Of a stretch of DNA of 64,000 nt, positions 34,083 through 45,774 are shown piece after piece. This DNA comes from Halichondria panicea (taxonomy: Eukaryota > Porifera > Demospongiae > Suberitida > Halichondriidae), in NCBI RefSeq assembly GCF_963675165.1, contig NC_087383.1, forward strand, positions 2,510,979 to 2,574,978. The letters run 5' to 3'. Numbering within the stretch: the first letter of the stretch is position 1; every line of letters begins with the position of its first letter. Below the pieces are notes generated by a model. That model was given only the letters and a program-made list of their open reading frames with translations, was not told the DNA's origin and searched no databases. A program made the position numbers and the translations under genes.

Positions 34083-36964
34083 ATGGCCACTAAAGAGCAG
34101 AACCAAGGTATAAAGACTGTCATGTTTCCTATAAAGGATAAACCCAATGATTGCTAAAGCATAAAACCCTCATTGGTGATTGCTAACCTTGTGTGCTTGC
34201 TATCTATTTCAGAGCTCACAATTGACGATCTGAAGACAGAAATGAAACTGACTGATGAGCAGCTCAATACAGCAATAAAGGAACCAGATCTACCCGAGTT
34301 AGCAGCATGTTTCGACAATGTTCACAAAGGCTATCTTGAAAAATTGGAGCTCTCACCTGGAGAGCAAACTGACGTGAGGACTAGAGCATATGTAGATGGC
34401 ACTCTGGCAGGAATGTTGCTGGCTTTGAAATTCTGGATTCTGACCAACGGACAAGACGCCACTTTCCAAGCTCTGCTACTCATCATACTCTCCCTGCTCA
34501 AAGAAGACGTTGCTGTTCGAGTGTGCAAGTACTTGTCTGACAAATGTGAGTCTGTCATGTGAGAGTGCATGTGGTCATTGTGGTACCATACGTTGTGGGA
34601 GTGATTGCAACCAAATAAGGGACTTTCAACTTAATTGCTATTGTTACACATACAATTCTCTATTAACTATCACCAGGAATGGTACTCACCTATTGTTTTG
34701 TTTCCCCAGACTCCACCACCTCGTGTCCCCCCTCCCGAGAGAGGGTCCTGCTGAACCACAAGCTGTCCTCGTACAGGGACTACCTACAAAGTCGCTACAG
34801 AGCACGAGTATCCACATCAGCCATACAATGGCCTCCTGTTCCAACAAACAAAGTCTTCAAACTGGCAATGATTCAGAAGGAGAAAATACAGAGAGGAAGA
34901 ATCGACGATGAATTTGTTAGGCTATCAATCACAGGAAAAATCGACGATATTTTACTTCAAAAAACTCCGGTTAACTTGACTAACATTTTCTCTGAGATTG
35001 GAAATAGACGAAACTTTGTGTTGATTGAAGGAGCTCCCGGCTCTGGCAAGAGCACCCTTGCTCTACACATCTGTCAGGAGTGGGCAGAGGGAAAACTGTT
35101 CCAAGAGTTCGATATTGCAATCCTCGTGAGACTGAGAGATCCACTTGTTAGAGAAGCCAAGAAAATAGAAGACCTTCTCCCTTGTAGGAAATCAACACAC
35201 GCAAGCCAGATTGGAGATGAAATTTTAGAAACTGATGGCAAAGGTGTACTGTGGGTGCTGGACGGGTGGGACGAGCTTCCTTCTGACCTCCATGGAGACT
35301 CGATCATCACCAAACTAGTTGAACCAGGCTTTGCACAAGAAAGTCCGCTACATAAATCCGCCGTCATTGTAACATCTCGCCCGTCGTCTTCAGCTAAGCT
35401 CCACCCACGTGTATCGTCCAGGGTGGAAGTGTTGGGGTTCACTCCACATCAACTAGAACAGTATTTTACCGAGTGTCTGAATGGTGACTCACAAGCTGTG
35501 CAGACTCTACTGGAGAGAATTCGAGAGAACCCTGTGGTAGAAGGTAGCTGCTACCTCCCCCTCAATGCTTCCATTGTCGTTAATTGCTTTCTTTCTGATA
35601 ACCACTCACTCCCCACATCCAACCACGGGATATTCATATCAGTTGTCCAAAGCTCTCTCAAGAGATACCTCCAGGATAGGTTGGGGAAGACCACTCCAGT
35701 GGGAGACATCACATCCCCAGACTCACTGCCCTCGGAAATCAGAACAGAGACCGTACAAATGTGTCAACTTGCATATCATGGGATCGAAAAAAACAAAGCA
35801 ACATTTACTGACAATGATTTGGCCGCTCTTCGCATTACGAAGGAAATTTCATACGTTGGACTATTACAAACTGTTCCCAGTATCATTAGCGATGGTCATC
35901 TGGTTTACTACTGTTTTCTCCACCTGTCTATTCAAGAGCTACTAGCAGCAATCCACATCTCTCTCATGTCTCCCAAGCAACAAATTTCTGTATTCCAGAA
36001 GCTGTTTGGTAGTCCTCGATTCAGTGCAGTCTTCCAGTTTTATGCTGGTATCACCAAACTGAGTACTAGTAGACCAATCCTCAGTTTGCTACCTCGATTC
36101 TTGTGTCCAGTTCCAGCCACTGTTTTTGATCTGGTCAGAAAGGTTGTCAAAAAGGAGAAAGAGAAAGAGTATGGTGAGCCGAAGCCCCTTTTGTTGTCCC
36201 TCATCAATTGTTTGTACGAAGCTGAAGACTCGTCACTGTGTGTGTTTGTGGCTAATCTTCTTAATCACAATCTAAATCTTAATCACACTACAATGAATCC
36301 TATTGACTGCCTTTCTGTTGGATATTTCGCATCAGTTTGCTCCAAACCCAGTAATGGAGGATTCACACTTAGCCTCAAAATGTGCTCTATTGGTGACCAA
36401 GGCTGCAAATTTCTGGCCCGAGGACTCTCCAAGTGTCCCAACTCTAATAATGATATTCCTACAGGAGGGATACACATCGCTGAGATTATCGAGAACACTA
36501 GTTCAATATCTGGATTGAATTTACCTTTTAATGCCATTGGCAACAGTGGACTTAGCACACTCTGTGAGGCCTTGTCAACGAACACATCATTAAAGACACT
36601 GAACCTGCGCAATTGCTCACTAACAATATCAGACGACAATGGAGCTGACCTCTATCAACTTCTAAATACAAACAATTCCCTCGAACATCTTGATTTGTCA
36701 TTTAACACAGTGACTAGCTGTCGTCACATTGCTGCTGGACTTGCAGTCAATAAGACTCTGAGAAGATTGCACTTGGATGACTGTGAACTGACTGATCAGA
36801 GTATCGAGGAGCTATCAACTGGACTGATCAACAAGATTGAAACACTGGAGATATGGGATAATTACTCAATAACAGAAGATGGAATGAAGACGCTTGCCAG
36901 ACATCTAACCACCCACTGCTCTGAACTGACACAATTGTACATACCCTTCCACCTAAGATCCTGA
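34083..36964 (+). CDS. NLR3: death-fold–NACHT–LRR receptor, early stop (870 aa)
   Basis: Exons 34083-34107, 34213-34545 and 34710-36964 give 870 residues with the same phase-1 introns as NLR2. The death-fold exon differs from NLR2 in its second half (PGEQTDVRTRAYVDGTLAGM) and is two residues shorter. The NACHT core keeps GAPGSGKST and WVLDGWDELPSD. The LRR part differs from NLR2 and NLR4 at many solvent-type positions (for example LNLPFNAIG, LKMCSIGDQGC). The stop is early: sister copies read CTGTATCGAG where this one reads CTGATTCGAG, turning Cys into TGA and removing about 23 C-terminal residues (IETVF...RKRNGLPEI). The truncation affects only the C-terminal tail beyond the LRRs, so the receptor may still work. 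Confidence 0.92.
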
Positions 36965-37664
36965 TTCGAGACAGTATTCAGGGACGTTAACGAAGAGAGG
37001 AAGAGAAATGGACTACCCGAGATTGTTGTGTATAATAAGTATAATTATGATTATTAATTTATAATTAATTGATTGATTATTATTAATATAATTAATGTTT
37101 ATAATTAATGATGTTTAGTAAATTATAATTATGTTTAGTAAATTATAATTATGATTATTGTTGTTATTAATTAATTAATAAATGTTAATTAATTTGTTGT
37201 GTTATGCATCTAATCTCTATCATTGGTCAATATAATTATAGCACATGTACAGATGGTGACGAGTGAATTCAATGCTTCCTACTGACACGGAGAGCATGTC
37301 ATGCACTAGCTGTATGTATGTAACTGAATACACTATTGTAATAATGCTATAATCTCCACCTAGCTAGCCTCCTTCACAGGCTTTCAAGAGAAGTGCGGCA
37401 TGGGCCGGGATCGAGGCTAATCTCGACATGATCTACTTTTGACAACAATTATATTACTAGGACAATTTACAAAACAGTTAGTGCACAGAAGACTAGAAAT
37501 ATGTCGGCACATTACATAACAATTACCTAAAAACAAATCAGTTGGAATTGGTCAATATAGCACAGTAATAATGATGGTTTAAATTCAATGCTCCCTACAG
37601 TGTCACAGAGAGCACATGCACTGTACGTATAAAACTGTCAATGAATGTAGTGGAAATCCAATTT
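36965..37664. other. AT-rich 3' flank of NLR3
   Basis: No gene. It still contains the untranslated continuation of the ancestral C-terminus (to about 37030), then TTAATTAAT-rich DNA with AATAAATG near 37185. The piece GCTAGCCTCCTTCACAGGCT ... GGGATCGAGGCTAATCTCG (about 37370-37425) resembles the termini of the element at 45214-45774. The stretch 37150-37650 is repeated almost unchanged at 52025-52530. Confidence 0.6.
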
Positions 37665-38665
37665 AACGCTCTGTCGATTTTTGTTCATGAGGAAGATGAG
37701 CAGATTAACGTTCACTTTGGCCCTTTCAAACATCTTCATGATTGCCAGGCCCTCGTATTGCAGCTGAAGGAGGTCCTGTGTGGGGAGAAGAGAGGGCAGT
37801 GAAACACTTCAACTGGTGTATAAGACAAAGAATGCTTGTATTTGTAAGACAAATGAATACATGTACTTACATACACCGTACAAGCGTACCAACACTATAC
37901 CTGACACAAGGCAGTAAACTTCTTGAACACTTTACGTACCTACCAAATTAATTCTACCTGCACACACACCTCACCTGGAGGACCTTCTCTATCTGCCTGA
38001 TGTGATCTCAAACACAATATTTCCGAACCTGAACCTGGACGAGTAAGAAATAATGTTCACATAATTATAGCATAACGTTGCACATAAGATCAAAGCCGTA
38101 GCAAGCAGTCAGGCTGGTCAGGTTTTGGCCTAACCACTTTTTGCAGCTGGGTAGGTAATGGTCGTAAATATTGTAAGTGATAATGCGCATGCTATTTTGG
38201 TGAGGAAAAGGGATGACCTTTTTCTTAGGTAAAAAATTCATCACTGTATAAAAGTTCCAATAGTAGAAAAGCAGCTGACCTTTAATTGTAAGTTGGCCTG
38301 ACCACTTTAAAGTTGCTTGCTACGCTCCTGCATGAAGATTGGGGCATAAAAATAAGTCAATAGCCTCACACTGGAGGAATTGCTAAAGTCTAGTATAGTC
38401 TGAGCTTCAGTCAAACAGTGGACAAAGTACGTACCAGAGCAATTAATGGCACATGTGATGATGATCATGTTGTTTAATAGAAGTATGCTAGTATAACGGC
38501 TACTCAAGTATACGAAGACTCACAGAGTGGGTGGAGCATATCTCCATGAACGCCGATGTATGGATGATTGGCTTGGTCACGTCAGAGTACTTGTCGATAC
38601 CCAGCCTTCTGTCCGGGGGGTCCAATGTTGATACTCGCAAGAACTCTCTGTGGGGGGTACAATGA
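37665..38665 (-). pseudogene. Block P, copy 3
   Basis: Exons DLLQLQYEGLAIMKMFERAK (about 37680-37775), a shortened IEK exon (about 37975-38040) and the DPPDR exon (about 38530-38665: LRVSTLDPPDRRLGIDKYSD). Here the codon that is TAG in copies 1, 2 and 4 reads AGG, but GATGTATGG replaces GATGCAG a few codons later, shifting the frame by 2 after VTKPII. A hAT-like MITE (38091-38330) sits between exons. RDVTYSCVPF and MKYIAAIKSF exons are missing. Confidence 0.5.
38091..38330. mobile_element. hAT-like MITE (240 bp)
   Basis: Ends CAAAGCCGTAGCAAGCAG and GCTTGCTACGCTCCTG are inverted and fit the CA(A/G)GG(C/G)CGTAGC-type hAT terminus. Subterminal GGTCAGGCTGGTCAGG / GGCCTGACC repeats are also inverted. 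The flanks CATAAGAT and CATGAAGAT look like a diverged 8-bp duplication. Sisters: 56732-56970 (full), 7260-7420 and about 52830-53018 (partial). Confidence 0.75.
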
Positions 38666-40205
38666 GTGTATGTATATTCATACCCTCTGCATGGCAACGA
38701 AAATAGCTAATGTGCAATTTAGATCATACGATACTTTAGTAGAAGGTAGAAACACACATGGCATCATCACATGACCATCATTCGTACATACACACTTTCC
38801 ACTAGTTGACTACAAATTCAGTTTTGGTTATCACATTTCTTATACCTAAATCTTGAAGGCGTCCGAGTGTACGGGTTCATTACTGACAGGGCAGCACTCT
38901 CAGCCTCAAACTGTGCAAAGGAACAGGAAAAACACGATAAACTCTTAAACCAACACATAACCATCATGGAAAGTTAATAATTTTCTGCTGATTTGGTGTT
39001 TTTTACACAAATAATTATCTAGTCCAGTACTAATTTAATGTACAAAGATGCAGTGCATAATGTAGGCCATAATCTGTACAGGTATACTGTACCACTTTTA
39101 TCACCTGTTGTTTGTAGCACTCAAATATCTACCCCATCGGCACACTGCTCTGCTCCTACTCCTCACAGCGATCCAGTGCCTTCTTGAGCTCTTCCTCCAT
39201 CACAAGTCTCTCTTGAACAGCAGACTGGGTAATAGATTGCATGGTGGTCATGTACACACACAGGTATACAGATACAACCATCACAACATCGTGGTAGTAG
39301 TACAGTAGTTATATAATTGCAGGTACATGTATTAATGAAAGCACTGCGGGTGCTGATGCCTCGGTGGAGGTGCAAAGCTACATAACATAAAGCTACACAC
39401 ATTATCATGATGAATATTTTTGCATTTTTGCTGCATGCAAACTCAAATTGCATGGTGGTCGATCATGTACACACACACACACAGGTAATACAACCACCAT
39501 GTGGTAGTGGTACAGCTGTTTGCTCACTGCATTACCACAAAACAACAAAATACCATACAATGTTGCTATGCAAACAACATGTGATCCTAAGCAATGATGG
39601 CTTCTAGCACTTGTAGGTACTTTTTGAGAGTTACAAAAATGGCTAATCTGCGAGACCCTCAAAAATTACCCACTATAAGGTGGCATCAATATTAACTGAT
39701 ACAGTACCCGAAATGCAACTTTTATATGGGGAAAAAAAAGGACAATAGTCTCTAGACACAATCGGCATCATGTATTGTGTATTTTGCCTAAGCCTTAATC
39801 TGTATAGCAGGTCATTTTCGTGGGATAAAAAATCCGAGACAAAAACATAGGCGTGGTGCAGCAGTGATTTTGTGTGTAAAAATTCCCTTTGCTTCACTGC
39901 ATTGCATGCGTTCCGGTCAACCATGCCTACGTTTTCGTGAGTGATAAATATTCGTCAAGGTTTAGCTTGCCCACGGAAACTCTACCCAGGACGCTATACG
40001 TACGGTACGGTATACTGTACCACTGTATCACCTGTTTCAAGTATACTCTTCCTTCTCACGTTACTTTGTAGCACTCGAATAATTATGTCCACCCCGTCCA
40101 CTGCTCTGATCCAACTCCTCACAGTTCCAGTGCCTTCTTGAGCTCTTCCTCCATCACAAGTCTCTCTTGCACAGCAGACTGGGTAATAGATTGCATGGTG
40201 GTCAT
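38666..40205 (-). pseudogene. Block R, unit 3 (exon duplicated)
   Basis: Minus-strand FEAESAALSVMNPYTRTP exon at about 38862-38925, then two copies of the helical R exon: 39090-39225 (LVMEEELKKALDRCEE) and 40060-40195 (same core, with deletion of several codons around the end of the exon). The intervening DNA (39240-39660) holds CA microsatellites and GCACTGCGGGTGC-type short palindromes. Duplication within the unit plus indels indicates decay. Confidence 0.45.
39797..40015. repeat. ACCGTATAGCGGGTA-family element copy
   Basis: The left side TGTATAGCAGGTCATTTTCG and right side CGCTATACGTACGGTA are approximate inverted ends. The interior has TTCGTGAGTGATAAATATTC and AGCTTGCCCACGGAAAC, as in 16163-16350 and 27400-27525. 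Confidence 0.55.
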
Positions 40206-40754
40206 GTACACACACAGGTATACAGATACAACCATCACAACATCGTGGTAGTAGTACAGTAGTAATAAAGGTACAGTAGACTCTCGCTATTCCGACTCTC
40301 TGAAGTACGGCCTGAAATGTGGCCAACTCGCTATTCTGTATACCTGCTGCCCCAAACTAGTAATTTTATACGTATACATTTTGGGTGTGGTTTAGCAGAA
40401 AAACTGTGTGTGGGGGGAGTGGTTGGGGTGTACAATGAGAGGTAGGAAGCGGGATGCTCATGAACACTACAATGAAAGTTATAAAAAGGTAAACCGTTTT
40501 GTGAGCAAACACAGCTGTGGGATTACATTGTAATAGAGAGGAAATGATTCATTTATTATCCTCGAGACAAAACCGCAAAATCAGTCATTAATATTCGAGG
40601 TAGGTTGATTTTAAGCCGCGGCTATTTTCTGAAATGCAAACTACCGCGCTCTTCTGGCCAAGTTGCACTGTCCCAAGGGTGGCCGGATTAACGAGAGTCT
40701 ACTGTACATGTATTAATTATACAGTATTCACCGAGTGTATACATGTACATGCTA
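40206..40754. other. Non-coding DNA, copy of 27725-28284
   Basis: Nearly identical to the sister stretch; no gene seen. Differences are a few bases and one short TTTATTTCTTATC deletion. Confidence 0.5.
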
Positions 40755-41735
40755 AACTCACATCTGCCTTGCTGTTGGCCAGTTCCAATTCTCTCACCAG
40801 CTCAGCCATGACACCTGGGTCCATGATTTGAGACCTCTCGAGCAGCTTCTCCTCCAACTCCCTCAGCAGGTTATCCTCTAGACATTGAATGGTCTCACTC
40901 TTCTCCTCAACCTGACAAGGGAACATCAATAAGTTGCTGCCAGGTGGAGAATACTCGACATACAATAGTGACGTGCATGTACAGTCAACTACTGAAAATC
41001 TGGCAATGAAATTTAACGGTATTCTCCCACTTTGAGATAAAGGTCAGCTTAAAGTTGGACTGTAGGTTAGGTATTAAATAGGCATCTGCTATCAGGGTTG
41101 TTGCAATAACTATTATAAAGAGATAGTACGTACGTGTAATCACACAGTACACCATCAGATCGGCTATTCAGAGCATAGATCATACAGTATATACTGTACA
41201 AACTGTGCAAAGGAACAGGAAAACATGATAAACCGGCATTACGGTAACTTAAACCAACAGATGATAAATGGACTAAAAATCATGAAAACTCACTAATAAT
41301 AACGAGTGTTGCAAACTGCGATGTGCTAATGCATGCCTCTCACTTATAGTTTCGATTAGGGGGGGAGGGGCTAAATGAGGCTCTTTATACTGCTAATCAC
41401 AGGGGCCCCTCTTTCCGTATTCCCCCAAAACCTAATCGCAGTCTCGTGACCCCTAACCTCTAGCGTGAGAGATATGAATGGGCACGTACATTTAACATCT
41501 GCTTAACCGGTACCTCGCGGATATGACACAAAAAATCTACTGCAACCTGTAAGATTAGTCTGATATACATGTACCACAGAAACAGTGTGCTTGCTTGCAT
41601 ACATGCTAATTTAAAACTACTCACATCTGCATAGTTCCAATTTTCACTCCAGCTCAGCCATGACACCCGGGTCCATGATTTGATATCTCTTGAGCAGCTT
41701 CTCCTCCATGTCTAGATGACTGCACTTCTAGAAGG
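40755..41735 (-). pseudogene. Block Q exons, unit 3
   Basis: Full acidic exon at about 40762-40914 (ETIQCLEDNLLRELEEKLLE ... MAELVRELELANSKAD). The shortened EEKLLKRYQIMDPGV form is at about 41630-41735. Between them lies a copy of the satellite-right segment (41190-41620) without any satellite. The Ser/Thr-rich and LHLEGKL exons are absent, so this is a fragment. Confidence 0.5.
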
Positions 41736-43959
41736 TAAAAGGAAAACAAAATAATGCATTTGGTAAAGATCTACTCTCATGCAAACAACATTGTAATTAG
41801 TATTGAGAGCAAATACATGTGATGATCATTACCAAATTTACTGGTAAAGGGTCAAACTGTTAGCAAGAGAGTTCATAATAGACGAACTCTTGCTGTTAGT
41901 ATGTAAAATTGCCAGCTATGGACCCCAACTAGTACCTACATGCAAATTTTAGGGGGGGGGAATTGGAGCTAGGGGGGGATATCCCCCTTCCCCCCTGTAT
42001 GACACCCTGCTCACCCTTTAGAAGACTGCCCCCCCCCCATACACACACACTCATCCTTCTAGAAGAATGTCCCACAATAGCCTTTGGAGCTGTCTCCTTC
42101 CTCTTAGCAATCACTCCATCGATGTGCGTCTTGAGTACCTCGTTTCGACTAATCTTGGACGCTAGATACAGCACACCTGCCACTGTAGCATGTAGCACCA
42201 CTCTGTGATGTGCCTCAAGACCTTTCTCCTTCACAGCAAGCTCTTGCAGCTGGTGTAGGAAGACCAGTATATCTGAGAGCCTTTGATAAGAGAATTCCAG
42301 TGTCAGGAGAAATACGAGTTGGTAGAAAGCGAGTGTGTTAGCAGGGCTAGTGCAGAGAGTTTTGGCCAGTTCCAGGAGATTGGTGAAGAGAGAGTTGACT
42401 GTTTTAGAGAGGAATCCTTTCTAAACCACACCCTCCAGACTCACCCAATCACTGCACAAGGGGAGGGTATAAATACACGTACATGTAGCTGTATGCACTG
42501 CACATGACATACATGTAGTGAAAGCTAAGACAAAAGCTCATATGGACCTGTGTAACTAACAAATAAAATATAGTGTGCCTCAAATGCACACTGAACATAG
42601 CAAGGTACACACACACACACACATCCACATACGTGTTGAGAGGAATCTTGTCCTTGTTGGCATGGTATTGTACGAGACGATGCCAGAGTAGGGCCACATC
42701 CAGCTGTGTGTTGGGCTCTCGTATGAGGAGCAATTGAACGAGGGAGGCAAACAGTTGCCCTGGGAAGCCGGCTCTAGCACTGATGCGTGACAGGTGTCAG
42801 CCACCGCCCTCAAACACTTAACCAGGGAGGTAGTCAACATGGGGATGCATAATAAAGGAGAGAATACAATTATGGAAGCTTAAACACTTAGTAATGCATG
42901 CAGTCTATTGTGCATGGTCACATAATCAAAGGTTACTGCTATAAACAGGACTCACGAAGGCACCAGAATCAGAGAACACGTACATGTACACAAACAGTTA
43001 TTAAATGAAGCAATAGCTTTAAAATACAATTCTCACCTGTTTTGAGTGTCCTGAGGTGCCAGAGGATGTACAGACAGTCCAGTGGTGGCTCTGCTATCAA
43101 GACCCCCTGGCCACGGGTACATAAGAGTTGATTTTCCCCAGTATATCTGGCTTGTGATAGTCGGGAAGGACTCCTGCAAACTCCCCCACAGTGATAGTGA
43201 TGGATTGCTGAAAGGTCAAAGAGGACGTGAGGTCAGAGGGGCCATCTGAAACAGTTTCTATGGAGATACGGAGGTGGCGGACCAGTGTACGGAATATATC
43301 CAGTACAGACGGACCTGCATGAGTGGACACAAGCTAAGTAATGTAAATACATTATGCAGATTTAAAGCGTGGAATTAAACCGTGTCAAAACATACATGTA
43401 CACGTGCAGTCATGCAAAAACTTTAATAACAGTTATGAAAGCATCTACGTATGAAGAATAAATGCGTATAGCCTTCTTTAGAAAATGGCCCAAAAATAAT
43501 GTGTGAAACCATACAAGTACTTTACCATGGAGACTCACCTAGAGAGCTGTCTGCTGCCACGGCAACACACTTAGAGAGTGTGCCGAGGATCCCTTGTTTG
43601 GTCTCCCAGGACTCCTTCACCTTGGCATCCAGGTGGTCCACCAGCGACTGGACGGCCTTGTACCGATCCTGTCTCTATGGGGGTACGTGTACAGTGGATA
43701 ATGTACACTACAGGGCTGTAGGGGTACGTGTTAGATACTGTACCCTGGGGGGCTGTGGGGGGATAAGATAATGTACACTGGGGGGTACATGTCTACACTG
43801 TAAGTAGACACTGGAGGGAACAATTGAAATGCTTGAATAAACAATCTTGTTCAGAAAGTGACGGAGTATGTTGGACCTGAAAGCTATCAATGTTACGTTA
43901 TGGACAGTCAAGTCAGAATTTACAGTTGACCGTACACGACCATAAGTATCAAGCATGAT

Positions 43960-44583
43960 CAAGGGCGTATACAGAGAAGAGGGCATGCAACTCACTATGT
44001 ACCCTACGTACTCATCCGACTTTGTATCAGAGACCGGATATGCTAAAAATAGAATTCAGTATACGGATGTGAACAAGTGGGCGGTGCTGTTTACGGAGTT
44101 ATAATTATGGGTGTGTACATCAGAGCTGCCTTTGCTAGCTAGCTAGCTAGCTAACATAACATGAACAGTGCAGTATTATTTTAGAGAAGTGTCATGACCA
44201 GTCCTAGTCCAGCCAGGTCCAATACAACCCCTTCGAGCAGGAAGTTAAGTGCTGGGCGCATTGTTAAGAAGTACCAGAGACTCAGGAAGACAGGTTTATT
44301 GTACCTAGGTTTCATCTTCTTGGACTTGCAACTGTTGGATGGTTTGCCTCTTTGCCTTTGACACTGCTAGTACGAGCCATACTGCTGCTGAGAACTAGTT
44401 TTACTATGCTGCAATCAAGCTAGCTAGCTAGCACAGATATAAAAAATACTTTGATTTACCTTGTGCGGTCAAAGGTTACGCGTGGGCGTTTTTGTGGGCA
44501 GTTCTAAAAATAGCTCACTACAAAGTCGGATGATCTGAGAATAGGGCGAGAGTTGCATGCCCTCTTCTCTGTATACGCCCTTG
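43960..44583. mobile_element. 624-bp hAT-like TIR element in EFR3-C intron
   Basis: Perfect terminal inverted repeat of about 34 bp starting CAAGGGCGTATACAGAGAAG and ending CTTCTCTGTATACGCCCTTG. It is flanked on both sides by GCATGAT (43953-43959 and 44584-44590), a target duplication. EFR3-B shows the empty site (AGCTATGATGCACTA near 31080). The second subterminal pair is CATCCGACTTTGTA / TACAAAGTCGGATG-like. No transposase ORF, so non-autonomous. Confidence 0.92.
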
Positions 44584-44764
44584 GCATGATGCACTAATAA
44601 TAATACACTATGGTGAGAACCGTTTCCAAGTTGGCCACCAGTATATACGTGTACCTGCATGGCTTCCACGACGATGATGTACACACCAGCTGTGAATTCC
44701 TTGTCTGATATCCATAGTTTGTTTAGGTCAAAGTGTCTATAAGGGGAGCAATGGAGTGCTACTA

Positions 44765-45095
44765 CCGTATAGCGGGTATATTTCGAGGGTATAAATTTTC
44801 GCGGATGGACCATTACAAAGGATTTCGCGGATTTTATTTTCGTGGTCTGAGTTCCAGCCTTTTGGCGCATGCGCACATCAACATGCAGCTGTTACCACCA
44901 CACCGTTAGCCTCGAATCCAGGCCTAGCCTATAACGGTGAGGCACCTCTTATTGTCGATAGGTGTGGTCAATAATACTGAACACGCCTACTATTCAATAA
45001 AGATATAAATTTTCGTGGGTAAAAATTTTCGCGGTAGAGGCTCAATCCGCGAAAACCGCGAACATTTATACCCTCGAAATATACCCGCTATACGG
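44765..45095. mobile_element. 331-bp ACCGTATAGCGGG element, TA target
   Basis: Ends CCGTATAGCGGGTATATTTC and GAAATATACCCGCTATACGG are perfectly inverted for over 30 bp. A TA duplication flanks it (44763-44764 and 45096-45097), and EFR3-B has the uninterrupted GTTACTATATACACAGG at about 31247. The interior has several TTTTCGCGG / CCGCGAAAA words in both orientations. This is the most complete member of a family with fragments at 16163, 27400 and 39797. Confidence 0.93.
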
Positions 45096-45213
45096 TATAT
45101 ACACAGGATATGAGACAATGGTTGTCATGGTACTAGACCTGCTGAGACAACATTGCACAATAGGTCATAGCACTTTACTAACATCAGGAGTTAATTAAGA
45201 ATCCTAATGAACT

Positions 45214-45774
45214 CTAGCCTCGATCCCAGGCCGCACTTCCCACTAGGGAAGTAGGCCTGGTATCGACTGCTTGCGCATGCCCTAATATCCCCCCGATATC
45301 TGGGGGCTTTGGATAACATCGTTTATGCTCAGTAAAACTATGACATCACAACGAAAGGAAGTGGATTGAAAGAAGTAGATAGAAAGTTCGATTGAAGGTT
45401 TCTAGCCCATCGGATAGCATTCTCTGATAGCTACCCTTAGCCTGCTATGTTAACAAAAGACTCACAGCCTGCAACAGTGTGGATGACGATCGTCTGAAAG
45501 GAGTGACGGCTGATAAAAGCCTATATGGACAGGCCACGCCCATTTAACACTAACTTGGTGAAAGTCTACTATACTACTGCTACTGATTCTATCAGAAGAA
45601 AATAGCAGTACAACAAACCTACACAGCTCTGTCTCTAGCTAGCTAGCTATATAGCTCTGTGTATGACTTTTAGGATATTTTCTCTGATGTATCCAGTATT
45701 ATAGGAATATTTATTTGGCGCATGCGCAAGCAGTCGATAGCAGGCCTTCTTTCAAAGGCCGGTGAAGGAGGCTA
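45214..45774. mobile_element. 561-bp element with 8-bp target duplication
   Basis: Flanked by AATGAACT (45206-45213) and AATGAATT (45775-45782); EFR3-B has a single AATGCACT at this site near 31363. Terminal parts CTAGCCTCGATCCCAGGCC and GGCCGGTGAAGGAGGCTA are loosely inverted, and a stronger internal pair TATCGACTGCTTGCGCATGC / GCATGCGCAAGCAGTCGATA lies inside. Related ends at about 37370 and 52240. Confidence 0.8.
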
